NCBI GenBank assembly: GCA_947644595.1
Contig: CANSAE010000002.1
Location: forward strand, 62,001-126,000
Reading direction: 5' to 3'
Length of the DNA: 64,000 nucleotides
Origin: an uncultured Clostridia bacterium
GTDB taxonomy: Bacteria; Bacillota; Clostridia; Oscillospirales; Oscillospiraceae
Both the position numbers and the translations under genes were made by a program. Under the pieces are notes generated by a model that ran no database searches, had not been told where the DNA came from, and was given only the letters and a program-made list of their open reading frames with translations. Positions 15,650-22,634 of the stretch are shown in pieces (position 1 is the first letter of the stretch; every line of letters starts with the position of its first letter).

Positions 15650-16817
15650 AGCAGCTCACCTTCACTCTCTCAGTGCCGGCCACGGCCTCGTTCACCAGCC
15701 CCTCCACGTCCAGAGCCTTTTCCACTTCCTCCAGCTCCGCCACATTGGGCCTGGTCTTGGGATGCCGGGGCGTGAACACCGTGCAGCAGTCCTCATAGGG
15801 CAAAATGGAGGTATCGAAGGTCCCGATCTTCCGGGCCACCGTCACGATTTCCTCTTTGTCCATCCCGATGAGCGGCTGCAAGACCGGCAGGTCCGTCACC
15901 GCCTGGGTGCAGGCCATGGCCTCCATGGTCTGGCTGGCCACCTGACCCAGATTTTCCCCGGTCACGATGGCCCTGCACCCGTTGCGGTACGCGATTCTCG
16001 ACGCAATGCGCATCATGAACCGCCGCATCACCAGGGTGAAATATTCCTCCGGGCACTTGGCCCGGATCTCCTCCTGAATGTGGGTGAAGGGCACAATCTC
16101 CACCTTCATTTCCCCGCACCAATCCGTCAGTAGAGTGGCCAGTTCCAGAACCTTCTGCTTCGCCAGCTCCGAAGTGTAGGGGAAGGAGAAGAAATGCACA
16201 GGAATCAGCTTCACTCCCCGCTTGGCGATCATATACGTTGACACCGGGCTGTCGATGCCGCCGGACAGCAGTGTCACCGCCCGGCCATTGGACCCCACGG
16301 GCATCCCCCCCGCGCCGGGGGTGGGCCGGGCGTGGACATAGGCGGCGTAGTCCCGGATCTCCACATGCACCAGCAGTTCCGGGGCGTGCACGTCCACGGC
16401 AGTGTCTGGGAAGGCCTCGCTCAATTCCCCGCCCACGTACTGGGATACCTGAATGCTGGTCATGGGAAAGGCCTTGTCCGACCGTTTCGTTTCGACCTTA
16501 AAACTTTTGGCCCCCCGCATCTGCTCCGCCAGATAGCCCTTGGCGCACGCCACAATGGCGTCCTTGTCCTTCTCACAGGCCGCAGCACGACTGAGTGCCA
16601 CCACGCCGAACACCTTCCGCAAACTCTCAAAGGCCCCGTCCACGTCCGCGCCGTCCTTCGGCTCCACATACACCGTGGACTGCATGGCGTACACGTCAAA
16701 CTCTCCAAACCGCGCCAGCCGCTTGCGGATATTGCTCAGCAGCTTCTGCTCAAAGCTGCGCTTGTTCAGCCCCTTCAGGACGATTTCGCCCTGCTTGAGT
16801 AAAATCATATCGTTCAT
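15642..16817 (-). CDS. thiI: tRNA 4-thiouridine sulfurtransferase
   Basis: A 391-residue ThiI that thiolates U8 of tRNA and can supply sulfur for thiamine. It has an N-terminal ferredoxin-like/THUMP region (residues 1-165) and a PP-loop ATPase domain with the motif LLSGGIDSPVS near residue 185. There is no C-terminal rhodanese domain, so sulfur must come from a separate carrier, as in most Firmicutes. The conserved Cys in EDCCTVFTPRHP corresponds to the active-site Cys344 region of the E. coli enzyme. It overlaps mtnN by 4 bases and cinA by 8 bases. Confidence 0.95.
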   Translation of the reverse strand: MNDMILLKQGEIVLKGLNKRSFEQKLLSNIRKRLARFGEFDVYAMQSTVYVEPKDGADVDGAFESLRKVFGVVALSRAAACEKDKDAIVACAKGYLAEQMRGAKSFKVETKRSDKAFPMTSIQVSQYVGGELSEAFPDTAVDVHAPELLVHVEIRDYAAYVHARPTPGAGGMPVGSNGRAVTLLSGGIDSPVSTYMIAKRGVKLIPVHFFSFPYTSELAKQKVLELATLLTDWCGEMKVEIVPFTHIQEEIRAKCPEEYFTLVMRRFMMRIASRIAYRNGCRAIVTGENLGQVASQTMEAMACTQAVTDLPVLQPLIGMDKEEIVTVARKIGTFDTSILPYEDCCTVFTPRHPKTRPNVAELEEVEKALDVEGLVNEAVAGTERVKVSCFA

Positions 16818-17503
16818 GCCTTCACCTCATTCAAAAACCGCAGTACCACATCAATGGACTGCTTTGCCGCCCTGGGCGCAAACGCCTCGTATTCCATTCC
16901 GCCGCCGTCCCCGTCGGAAATGCACCGCAGCACAGCAAAGGGCACGCCGTTCACATGGCATACCTGCCCGATGCTGCCGCCCTCCATCTCTCCGGCCACG
17001 GCGCCGAAGGTCTCATGGATCCACAGCTTTTTCACCGGCTCATGCAAAAACTGGTCCCCGGACGCCACCGTCCCCGAGACGTACCGCACTCCGCAGCCTT
17101 CCGCCGCCGCGCACAGCCCGGACACCAGCGGCCCGTCCGCCGGGAAATACACCAGGTTCACCCCGGACACCAGTCCTACCGGATCCCCGATGGCGGAGGT
17201 ATCCACATCATGTTGGCAGACCTTGTCCGCCACCACGACCTCCATCACCCGCAGCCCGGGCCCCACGGCCCCGGCCACGCCGATATTGATGACCGCGTCC
17301 GGCGCATACTTCAAAATGAGCGTTTGCGCGCACATGGCGGCGAACACCTTCCCGATGCCGCACACCGCGGCCACAACGTCTTTCCCCGCGATGCGCCCCC
17401 GCACAAACTCCATCCCGCTGACGGTCTCAATTTCTGTGTCCGTCATGGCGGCCTTCAATCCGTCCAGCTCCATCTGCATAGCGGCGATAATGCCGATGGT
17501 CAT
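16814..17503 (-). CDS. mtnN: 5'-Methylthioadenosine/S-adenosylhomocysteine nucleosidase
   Basis: The 229-residue nucleosidase cleaves adenine from SAH and MTA, feeding S-ribosylhomocysteine to LuxS. The fold markers are MTIGIIAAMQMELDGL at the start, GIGKVFAAMCAQ, and the catalytic region VAGEMEGGSIGQVC with the substrate-binding Met-Glu. The downstream ATG at 17503 is the real start, because it overlaps the luxS stop as ATGA and begins with the conserved motif; the longer open frame is an extension into luxS. Product of one enzyme is substrate for the other, consistent with the coupling. Confidence 0.95.
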   Translation of the reverse strand: MTIGIIAAMQMELDGLKAAMTDTEIETVSGMEFVRGRIAGKDVVAAVCGIGKVFAAMCAQTLILKYAPDAVINIGVAGAVGPGLRVMEVVVADKVCQHDVDTSAIGDPVGLVSGVNLVYFPADGPLVSGLCAAAEGCGVRYVSGTVASGDQFLHEPVKKLWIHETFGAVAGEMEGGSIGQVCHVNGVPFAVLRCISDGDGGGMEYEAFAPRAAKQSIDVVLRFLNEVKA

Positions 17504-17976
17504 ATGTTGTCCCCCTTCGGATAGGAAAAATCCGTGTCGGAACATCCCTCCAGCACCGTCAGATAGGCCTGGCACTCGGCCTTCGCCGCATCCAGGTCCA
17601 GATTCCGGTAATTCCCGCACTCTTTCGCGCTGGCCCCGAACACTGGTCCGTCATAAGCCAAAATCTCGCGCAGAACCCGCTTCACTTCGGCGAACACCGC
17701 CGCCGGCGCCTGAGAACGCACCAGCAGGTAAAACCCGGTCTGGCACCCCATGGGCCCGAAGTAAATAATGTCCGCTTTCATCGGCCCGTTGCGCAGAAAG
17801 GTGGCGTACATGTGCTCCGCGGAATGCATGGCGAGATTGGACATATAATCGCCCCCGTTGGGCCTCCGTGTCCGCAGATCGTAGGTGGTCACGTCCCCGT
17901 CGATCCGGGAGATGTAAAACCCCGGCAGGAGTACGCCGTGGTCTACTTCAAAGCTGGTGATACGCTGGATCTCCAC
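17500..17976 (-). CDS. luxS: S-ribosylhomocysteine lyase (AI-2 synthesis)
   Basis: The 158-residue metalloenzyme splits S-ribosylhomocysteine into homocysteine and DPD, the precursor of autoinducer-2. Metal ligands are visible as the HSAEH motif (His-x3-His, residues 51-55) and the Cys in AKECGNY. FGPMGCQTGFYL is the family signature. ATG 17976 follows AGGAGGAATT. It heads the minus operon luxS-mtnN-thiI-cinA behind the promoter at 18009-18038. The HSAEH variant differs from the more usual HTIEH but keeps the two histidines and the glutamate. Confidence 0.96.
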   Translation of the reverse strand: MEIQRITSFEVDHGVLLPGFYISRIDGDVTTYDLRTRRPNGGDYMSNLAMHSAEHMYATFLRNGPMKADIIYFGPMGCQTGFYLLVRSQAPAAVFAEVKRVLREILAYDGPVFGASAKECGNYRNLDLDAAKAECQAYLTVLEGCSDTDFSYPKGDNI

Positions 17977-18008
17977 AGGAATTCCTCCTAAATTCTAATG
18001 AACACTTC

Positions 18009-18038
18009 ATTATACCCGGCCACCCCAGTTCTTGTCAA
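18009..18038 (-). promoter_or_regulatory. Promoter of the luxS operon
   Basis: On the minus strand TTGACA (18033-18038) and TATAAT (18009-18014) have an 18-bp spacer, 33 bases upstream of luxS. Confidence 0.8.
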
Positions 18039-18043
18039 TGCTG

Positions 18044-18072
18044 TTGCATTTTTCCATCCGGTGCCTTATAAT
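18044..18072 (+). promoter_or_regulatory. Promoter of the DUF308-like gene
   Basis: TTGCAT (18044-18049) and TATAAT (18067-18072) are spaced by 17 bp, back to back with the luxS promoter. Confidence 0.6.
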
Positions 18073-18102
18073 GTTTCCAGAAATACAAAGGAGGCCTGTG
18101 TG

Positions 18103-18918
18103 ATGCAGCTTCTCAAGCGTGTGAAATGGGTGTATGTGGTCCTGTCCGTCTTTTTGGCGGGGCTGGGGGTGTGTCTGTTTGTCTGGCCGGATATCCCGGC
18201 GGTGACCGTTTGCTGTGCCATCGGCGGCGGCGCGGTGGTTCTGGGGATTTTCAAAATCGTACTGTACTTCCTGCGGGAGATCAACGCCGTGGGCGAGCAA
18301 AATGACTTTGCCATCGGCGCCATGTGCGTCATTGCCGGGGCAATTTTGCTGATCCATCCCAACGCCATTTTGGATATGGTGCCTCAGGTCTTGGGGGTGT
18401 ACATGCTCATCGACTGTGTGTTCAAGCTCCAAATCGCTCTGGACGCCAAACGCCTGGGGAACAAGGGCTGGTGGCTGAGCCTGGCGGTGACGCTGCTGTG
18501 CATCATTTGGGGCCTGCTGCTGATTTGGCAGCCCTTTGGTTTGAATGAACACCTGATGGTCCTCATCGCCGGCGGACTCATTGCCGACGGCGTGCAGAAC
18601 CTCCTGGGCGTCGTCTACATGGCCGCCACCGTGCGCAGGTCAGAAGCCGAGGGCGGCGAAATTACCGAACCCGCGGCCATTGAGGAAGTGCCCGACGGAA
18701 CGCCGGAGCCTGTCATCCCTGTGTCCGCCCCGGAGGAAGCGCTCATGCCCGCGGAAAAGCCCGCCCCGAAAAAGAAATTCAGCCTGTTCGGAAAAAAGGA
18801 CGGGCCGAAGGAGGAAACCAAGCCCGCCCCGGAGTCCGAACCGGAAGAAGATGACGGCGCCGTGGCGGAAATCAATTTTGAAATGACGGAGGAAGAGACC
18901 CATGAGCTACATTCGTAA
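18103..18918 (+). CDS. DUF308/HdeD-like membrane protein with acidic C-terminal tail
   Basis: A 271-residue protein. Residues 1-170 hold about six hydrophobic helices in repeated pairs (VYVVLSVFLAGLGVCLFVWP, then GGGAVVLGIFKIVLYF and later pairs), as in the HdeD/DUF308 family. The last 90 residues are a low-complexity, charged, probably cytoplasmic tail rich in Pro, Glu and Lys. ATG 18103 is placed by AAAGGAGG. The end overlaps the cupin gene by 17 bases, so they are co-translated. Function is not known; HdeD itself is an acid-stress protein in enterobacteria, which may not carry over. Confidence 0.75.
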   Translation: MQLLKRVKWVYVVLSVFLAGLGVCLFVWPDIPAVTVCCAIGGGAVVLGIFKIVLYFLREINAVGEQNDFAIGAMCVIAGAILLIHPNAILDMVPQVLGVYMLIDCVFKLQIALDAKRLGNKGWWLSLAVTLLCIIWGLLLIWQPFGLNEHLMVLIAGGLIADGVQNLLGVVYMAATVRRSEAEGGEITEPAAIEEVPDGTPEPVIPVSAPEEALMPAEKPAPKKKFSLFGKKDGPKEETKPAPESEPEEDDGAVAEINFEMTEEETHELHS

Positions 18919-19264
18919 AGTGGAACCCGAATTCGTAGAGGCCATGGCTGGCGGCCCCGGCAAAGTGTATAAGCGGTCCATCATCCGCGGCCCGGAGGAC
19001 CTCCACGGCTCTGGCCGCCTGTTTGCCCACATGCTGCTGGAAAAAGACTGCGGCGTGGGCTACCACACCCATGAGGGCGATTATGAATTGTACTATATCC
19101 TGAAAGGTGAAGCCGAATATAACGATAACGGAAACATCGTTACCCTGCATCCCGGAGACATCACCTACACCGCCTCCGGCGAAAGCCACGGCATCACCAA
19201 CCGCCGGGACGAACCCTGCGAGTTCATCGGCATCATTTTGTTCAACGAGCAAAAGGAACATTGA
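18902..19264 (+). CDS. Single-domain cupin protein
   Basis: A 120-residue small beta-barrel. Cupin motif 1 is GYHTHEGDYELYYILKGE (His, His and Glu ligands) and motif 2 is PGDITYTASGESHGITN (His ligand), so all four metal-ligand positions are present. Such proteins are sugar or small-molecule isomerases, dioxygenases or sensors; the sequence does not say which. It starts inside the 3' end of the DUF308-like gene and ends just before a good terminator, forming a two-gene unit. Confidence 0.85.
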   Translation: MSYIRKVEPEFVEAMAGGPGKVYKRSIIRGPEDLHGSGRLFAHMLLEKDCGVGYHTHEGDYELYYILKGEAEYNDNGNIVTLHPGDITYTASGESHGITNRRDEPCEFIGIILFNEQKEH

Positions 19265-19271
19265 AATTGCA

Positions 19272-19304
19272 AAAGCTGCGCGGGATTTCCGGCGCAGCTT
19301 TTTT
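19272..19304 (+). terminator. Rho-independent terminator after the cupin gene
   Basis: AAGCTGCGC (19273-19281) pairs with GCGCAGCTT (19292-19300), followed by TTTTTT. Confidence 0.85.
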
Positions 19305-19317
19305 GCGGCCCGGCACG

Positions 19318-19398
19318 TTCAGTCCGAAATCGGACTTATGCACGGTTTTTCAGTCTGAAATCGGACTGAGGGTGCAAATTTCAGTCCGATTTCGGACC
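19318..19398. promoter_or_regulatory. Three palindromes at exact 31-bp spacing
   Basis: AGTCCGAAATCGGACT (19321-19336), AGTCTGAAATCGGACT (19352-19367) and AGTCCGATTTCGGACC (19383-19398) start exactly 31 bp apart, each preceded by TTC. The intervening 15 bases are mostly unrelated. This is three helical turns per step, the pattern of a multi-site operator. It lies about 85 bp upstream of the promoter at 19482. Confidence 0.7.
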
Positions 19399-19481
19399 GG
19401 CTCTGTTCTGCGGGCCTGCCGGGCGCCGGAGGGCAGCGAAACGGAACCAAAACAAAAACTGTCGGGATTTGATTTTCCCCA

Positions 19482-19510
19482 TTGACTTTATGCATTTAAA
19501 GTGATATACT
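19482..19510 (+). promoter_or_regulatory. Promoter of the TrpXYZ-like ABC operon
   Basis: TTGACT (19482-19487) and TATACT (19505-19510) are spaced by 17 bp, about 70 bases upstream of the binding-protein start. Confidence 0.75.
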
Positions 19511-19580
19511 CCCAAAGTGTAGATACCCTGTATCGAACAGTTCGATGGGGAAAAATGAAAGATGAAAGTAGGAAACCGAT

Positions 19581-20579
19581 ATGAAAAAGAGACTTCCGGC
19601 CCTGGCTCTGGCGGCGCTGATGATGCTGTCCCTGGTCGCCTGCGGCCCCAAAGATGACGGCAATGCGGATGCCACTCCCACCCCCGATCAGCAGCAGGCT
19701 GAAACATATGTTGTGGGCATTTGCCAGTTGGCGCCCCACCCCGCGCTGGACGCGGCTACCGAGGGCTTTATTGATGCGCTGAACGAGCTGCTGCCCGGTC
19801 AGGTGGACATCAAGAACCAGAACGCCGCCGGCGATACGCCCACCTGCGGCACCATCATCAACGGCTATGTGTCTGACGGTGTGGACCTGATCATGGCCAA
19901 CGCCACCGCGCCTTTGCAGACGGCCGCCTCCGCCACGGACAGCATCCCGGTGCTGGGCACTTCCATCACGGAATACGGCGTGGCCCTGGGCATTGAGAAT
20001 TTCTCCGGCACCGTGGGCAGCAACGTGTCCGGCACCTCCGACCTGGCCCCGCTGGACCAGCAGGCTGCCATGATCAAGGAGTGGTACCCCGACGCCAAAA
20101 CCGTGGGTCTCATCTACTGCTCTGCCGAGCCCAACAGCCAGTACCAGGTGGACAATGTCCAGGCGTATCTGGAAGAGATGGACTATGTCTGCACCCAGTA
20201 TCCTTTCTCTGATACCAACGATATGGCTTCCGTGGTGCAGTCCGCCGTGGACAACAGCGACGTGCTCTATGTCCCCACGGATAACACCGCCGCCAACAAT
20301 ACCGGCATCATCAACAACATCTGCCAGGGCGTGAAGCCCGTGTTCGCCGGCGAAGAGGGCATCTGCGGCGGCTGCGGCATCGCCACGCTGTCCATCAGCT
20401 ACTACGACATCGGCTACAAGACCGGCGAAATGGCCGCGGACATCCTGGCCAACGGCGCGGATATTTCCACCATGCCCATTGAGTATGCGCCCCAGTTTGT
20501 GAAGAAGTACAACCCCGTTACCTGCGAGGCACTGAACCTGACCCCGCCCGACGGGTACGAGGCGATCACCGTCGAGTAA
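19581..20579 (+). CDS. ABC transporter substrate-binding lipoprotein (PF04392/TrpX type)
   Basis: A 332-residue extracellular receptor. Signal peptide MKKRLPALALAALMMLSLVAC ends in lipobox LVAC, then a short charged linker. The mature domain has the two-lobed receptor layout with VVGICQLAPHPALDAATEGF, DLIMANATAPLQTAA and KTVGLIYCSAEPNSQYQ, typical of the PF04392 family whose members partner with a LivH-like permease and a single ATPase. The family includes TrpX (tryptophan) in streptococci, so an aromatic amino acid or nucleoside-like substrate is possible. It is the first gene of a three-gene operon behind the 31-bp-spaced palindromes. Confidence 0.9.
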   Translation: MKKRLPALALAALMMLSLVACGPKDDGNADATPTPDQQQAETYVVGICQLAPHPALDAATEGFIDALNELLPGQVDIKNQNAAGDTPTCGTIINGYVSDGVDLIMANATAPLQTAASATDSIPVLGTSITEYGVALGIENFSGTVGSNVSGTSDLAPLDQQAAMIKEWYPDAKTVGLIYCSAEPNSQYQVDNVQAYLEEMDYVCTQYPFSDTNDMASVVQSAVDNSDVLYVPTDNTAANNTGIINNICQGVKPVFAGEEGICGGCGIATLSISYYDIGYKTGEMAADILANGADISTMPIEYAPQFVKKYNPVTCEALNLTPPDGYEAITVE

Positions 20580-20660
20580 TGGACCTGATGGGATACGGCG
20601 GGAAAGGAAGTTCCTTTCCCGCCGCTTTCGCGTGCTTTGCACAATGAGGGAGGAATGACA

Positions 20661-21611
20661 ATGACTGGTTTTCTCAGCGCACTGCCAGGGGCGGTGTCCC
20701 AGGGACTGATCTGGGGCATTATGGCCATCGGCGTGTATATTACATATAAAATTTTGGACATCGCGGATCTGACGGTGGACGGCTCGTTCTGCACCGGGGG
20801 CGCGGTGTTCGTGATGCTGTTCGGCAGCGGGGCCAATCTCTGGCTGGCGCTGCTGGCGGCACTGCTGGCGGGGATGCTTGCCGGACTGGTGACGGGTCTG
20901 CTGCACACCGTGTGCGGCATTCCGGCGATTTTGGCCGGCATTTTGACCCAATTGGGGCTGTATTCCGTGAATATGGCCATTATGGACTTCAAGGCCTCCG
21001 TGGCCCTGTCTATCACCAACGGGGAGACCCTGAACAAGCTGCTGGTGTCCCTGCGCTTCGTCAAGGGCGCGCTGGACGGGAGTTTTCCGTTCTGGCGGCA
21101 CCCCATCATTGTGGTGGGGCTGTTTACCGCCGTGCTCATCGGGGTGCTGTACTGGTTTTTCGGCACCGAGCTGGGCGCCGCCCTGCGGGCCACTGGCTCC
21201 AATCAGAATATGGCCCGGGCCCAGGGCATCAATACCGATCGCACCAAGGTGCTGGGCCTGGTGATTTCCAACGGCCTGGTGGCCCTGTCCGGCGCGCTTT
21301 TGTGCCAGTATAACGGCGCCAATGAAATCAACGTCGGCCGCGGCGCAATCGTCATCGGTCTGGCGGCGGTCATCATCGGGGAAGTGCTACTGGGCAAGGT
21401 GTTCCGAAATTTCGCGCTGAAGCTGCTGACGGTATCCATCGGCGCCATCATTTATTATATCGTGCTGCAAGTGGTGCTGGCCCTGGGGCTCAATCCCAAT
21501 TACCTGAAGTTCCTGTCCGCACTGGTGGTGGCGGTGTTCCTGACCATTCCGTACTGGAAGGGCAAATATTTTGCCAAGCCCGTGAAGCGCGGAGGTGACG
21601 CAAATGCTTGA
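20661..21611 (+). CDS. ABC transporter permease (LivH/TrpY-like)
   Basis: A 316-residue integral membrane subunit with about eight hydrophobic helices (VYITYKILDIADLTVDGSF at the N-side). It is of the branched-chain/sugar permease family PF02653 that works with PF04392 receptors. The conserved cytoplasmic loop is ALRATGSNQNMARAQGIN. ATG 20661 is preferred over ATG 20655 because GGGAGG then lies at the right distance. The stop overlaps the ATPase start by 8 bases. Confidence 0.9.
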   Translation: MTGFLSALPGAVSQGLIWGIMAIGVYITYKILDIADLTVDGSFCTGGAVFVMLFGSGANLWLALLAALLAGMLAGLVTGLLHTVCGIPAILAGILTQLGLYSVNMAIMDFKASVALSITNGETLNKLLVSLRFVKGALDGSFPFWRHPIIVVGLFTAVLIGVLYWFFGTELGAALRATGSNQNMARAQGINTDRTKVLGLVISNGLVALSGALLCQYNGANEINVGRGAIVIGLAAVIIGEVLLGKVFRNFALKLLTVSIGAIIYYIVLQVVLALGLNPNYLKFLSALVVAVFLTIPYWKGKYFAKPVKRGGDANA

Positions 21612-22398
21612 AATCAAAAATGTCTATAAAACATTCAACGCCGGGACGGTGAATGAAAAAACTGCTTTGCAGAATCTCTGCCTGCATCTGAACCCCGGCG
21701 AGTTCTGCACGGTCATCGGCGGCAACGGGGCGGGAAAATCCACCATGCTTAATGCTGTGGCCGGCGTGTGGCCCGTGGACGAGGGCCAAATTATCATCGG
21801 CGGCGAGGATGTGACCAAGCTGCCGGAGTATAAGCGCGCAGCCTATCTGGGCCGGGTGTTCCAGGACCCCATGATGGGCACTGCACCCACGATGCAAATT
21901 GAAGAAAATCTGGCGCTGGCCGCCCGCCGGGGAAAATCCCGGACGTTGCGGGCCAGCATCACCCGGGCCGAGCGGGAGGAGTACGCCGAACGGCTGAAAA
22001 TCCTGGATCTGGGACTGGAGGACCGGCTCACCAGTAAGGTGGGATTGCTCTCCGGCGGCCAGCGGCAGGCATTGACACTTTTGATGGCCACGCTGAAGCA
22101 GCCCAAATTGCTGCTCTTGGATGAGCACACCGCGGCCCTGGACCCCAAGACCGCCGCCAAGGTGCTGGACGCCACGGACCGCATCGTGGAGAAGGACCGG
22201 CTCACCACTTTGATGATCACCCACAACATGCGGGACGCCATCGCTCACGGTGACCGGCTCATCATGATGTACAACGGGCATATTGTGGTGGATGTGTCCG
22301 GCGAGGAGAAGAAGAGACTTACCGTGGAGCAGCTGCTGGCCCTGTTCAGTCAAGCCAGCGGCTCCGACGAAGCGGATGATAAACTACTACTGTCTTAA
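21604..22398 (+). CDS. ABC transporter ATP-binding protein (TrpZ-like)
   Basis: A 264-residue ATPase with Walker A GGNGAGKST near residue 44, signature LLSGGQRQA, Walker B KLLLLDEHTAALD and switch His in ITHNMRDA. The Glu-His following Walker B (DEHTAALD) replaces the usual DEPT, as is common in this transporter subfamily. ATG 21604 lies after GGAGGTGA and inside the permease end. This completes a receptor-permease-ATPase uptake system, with a strong terminator right after the gene. Confidence 0.92.
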   Translation: MLEIKNVYKTFNAGTVNEKTALQNLCLHLNPGEFCTVIGGNGAGKSTMLNAVAGVWPVDEGQIIIGGEDVTKLPEYKRAAYLGRVFQDPMMGTAPTMQIEENLALAARRGKSRTLRASITRAEREEYAERLKILDLGLEDRLTSKVGLLSGGQRQALTLLMATLKQPKLLLLDEHTAALDPKTAAKVLDATDRIVEKDRLTTLMITHNMRDAIAHGDRLIMMYNGHIVVDVSGEEKKRLTVEQLLALFSQASGSDEADDKLLLS

Positions 22399-22400
22399 AA

Positions 22401-22435
22401 TAAAGGTCCGGTCAAAGACCGGACCTTTATTTTTT
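22401..22435 (+). terminator. Terminator of the TrpXYZ-like operon
   Basis: A perfect 13-bp stem TAAAGGTCCGGTC (22401-22413) with 22417-22429, followed by TTTTTT. Confidence 0.92.
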
Positions 22436-22477
22436 GCGCTTCACTCGCGCGCCCTACGGGCACGCTCCTTTTGCGAG

Positions 22478-22560
22478 AAGTATTTTTTTCCCGGCGGATG
22501 GGCAAAAAATAGATTGGAATTTATTTGCGCCGAAGGTGCAAATTCTGCGAAGCGAAGGGC
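22478..22560. repeat. Family A structured repeat, copy 2 (inverted relative to copy 1)
   Basis: Reads GCGAGAAGTATTTTTTTCCC on plus, then TTTGCGCCGAAGGTGCAAA, the equivalent of the TTCG...CGAA stem of other copies with different but still paired bases. It lies between the ABC operon terminator and the next promoter. Confidence 0.65.
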
Positions 22561-22569
22561 GAGGCCTCA

Positions 22570-22598
22570 TTGACAACACCCGGCGGATGGACTACAAT
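22570..22598 (+). promoter_or_regulatory. Promoter of the second enoate-reductase-like gene
   Basis: TTGACA (22570-22575) and TACAAT (22593-22598) are spaced by 17 bp, 36 bases upstream of ATG 22635. Confidence 0.75.
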
Positions 22599-22634
22599 AT
22601 TATCAATCAAACACGCGCGGGAAAGGGGAACGTT

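Noticed and set aside
19318..19398. Possible mini CRISPR array because of the exact 31-bp period
   Set aside because: The repeats are only 16-18 bases and palindromic, the gaps are 13-15 bases, there are three units, and no cas genes are present. An operator array explains it better.
12042..19398. Possible shared regulator for the 12042-12108 and 19318-19398 palindromes, since both contain TCGGACT
   Set aside because: The dyads have different centres and arm order (GGACT-N-AGTC against AGTCCGA-TCGGACT). The shared seven bases may be chance; not claimed.
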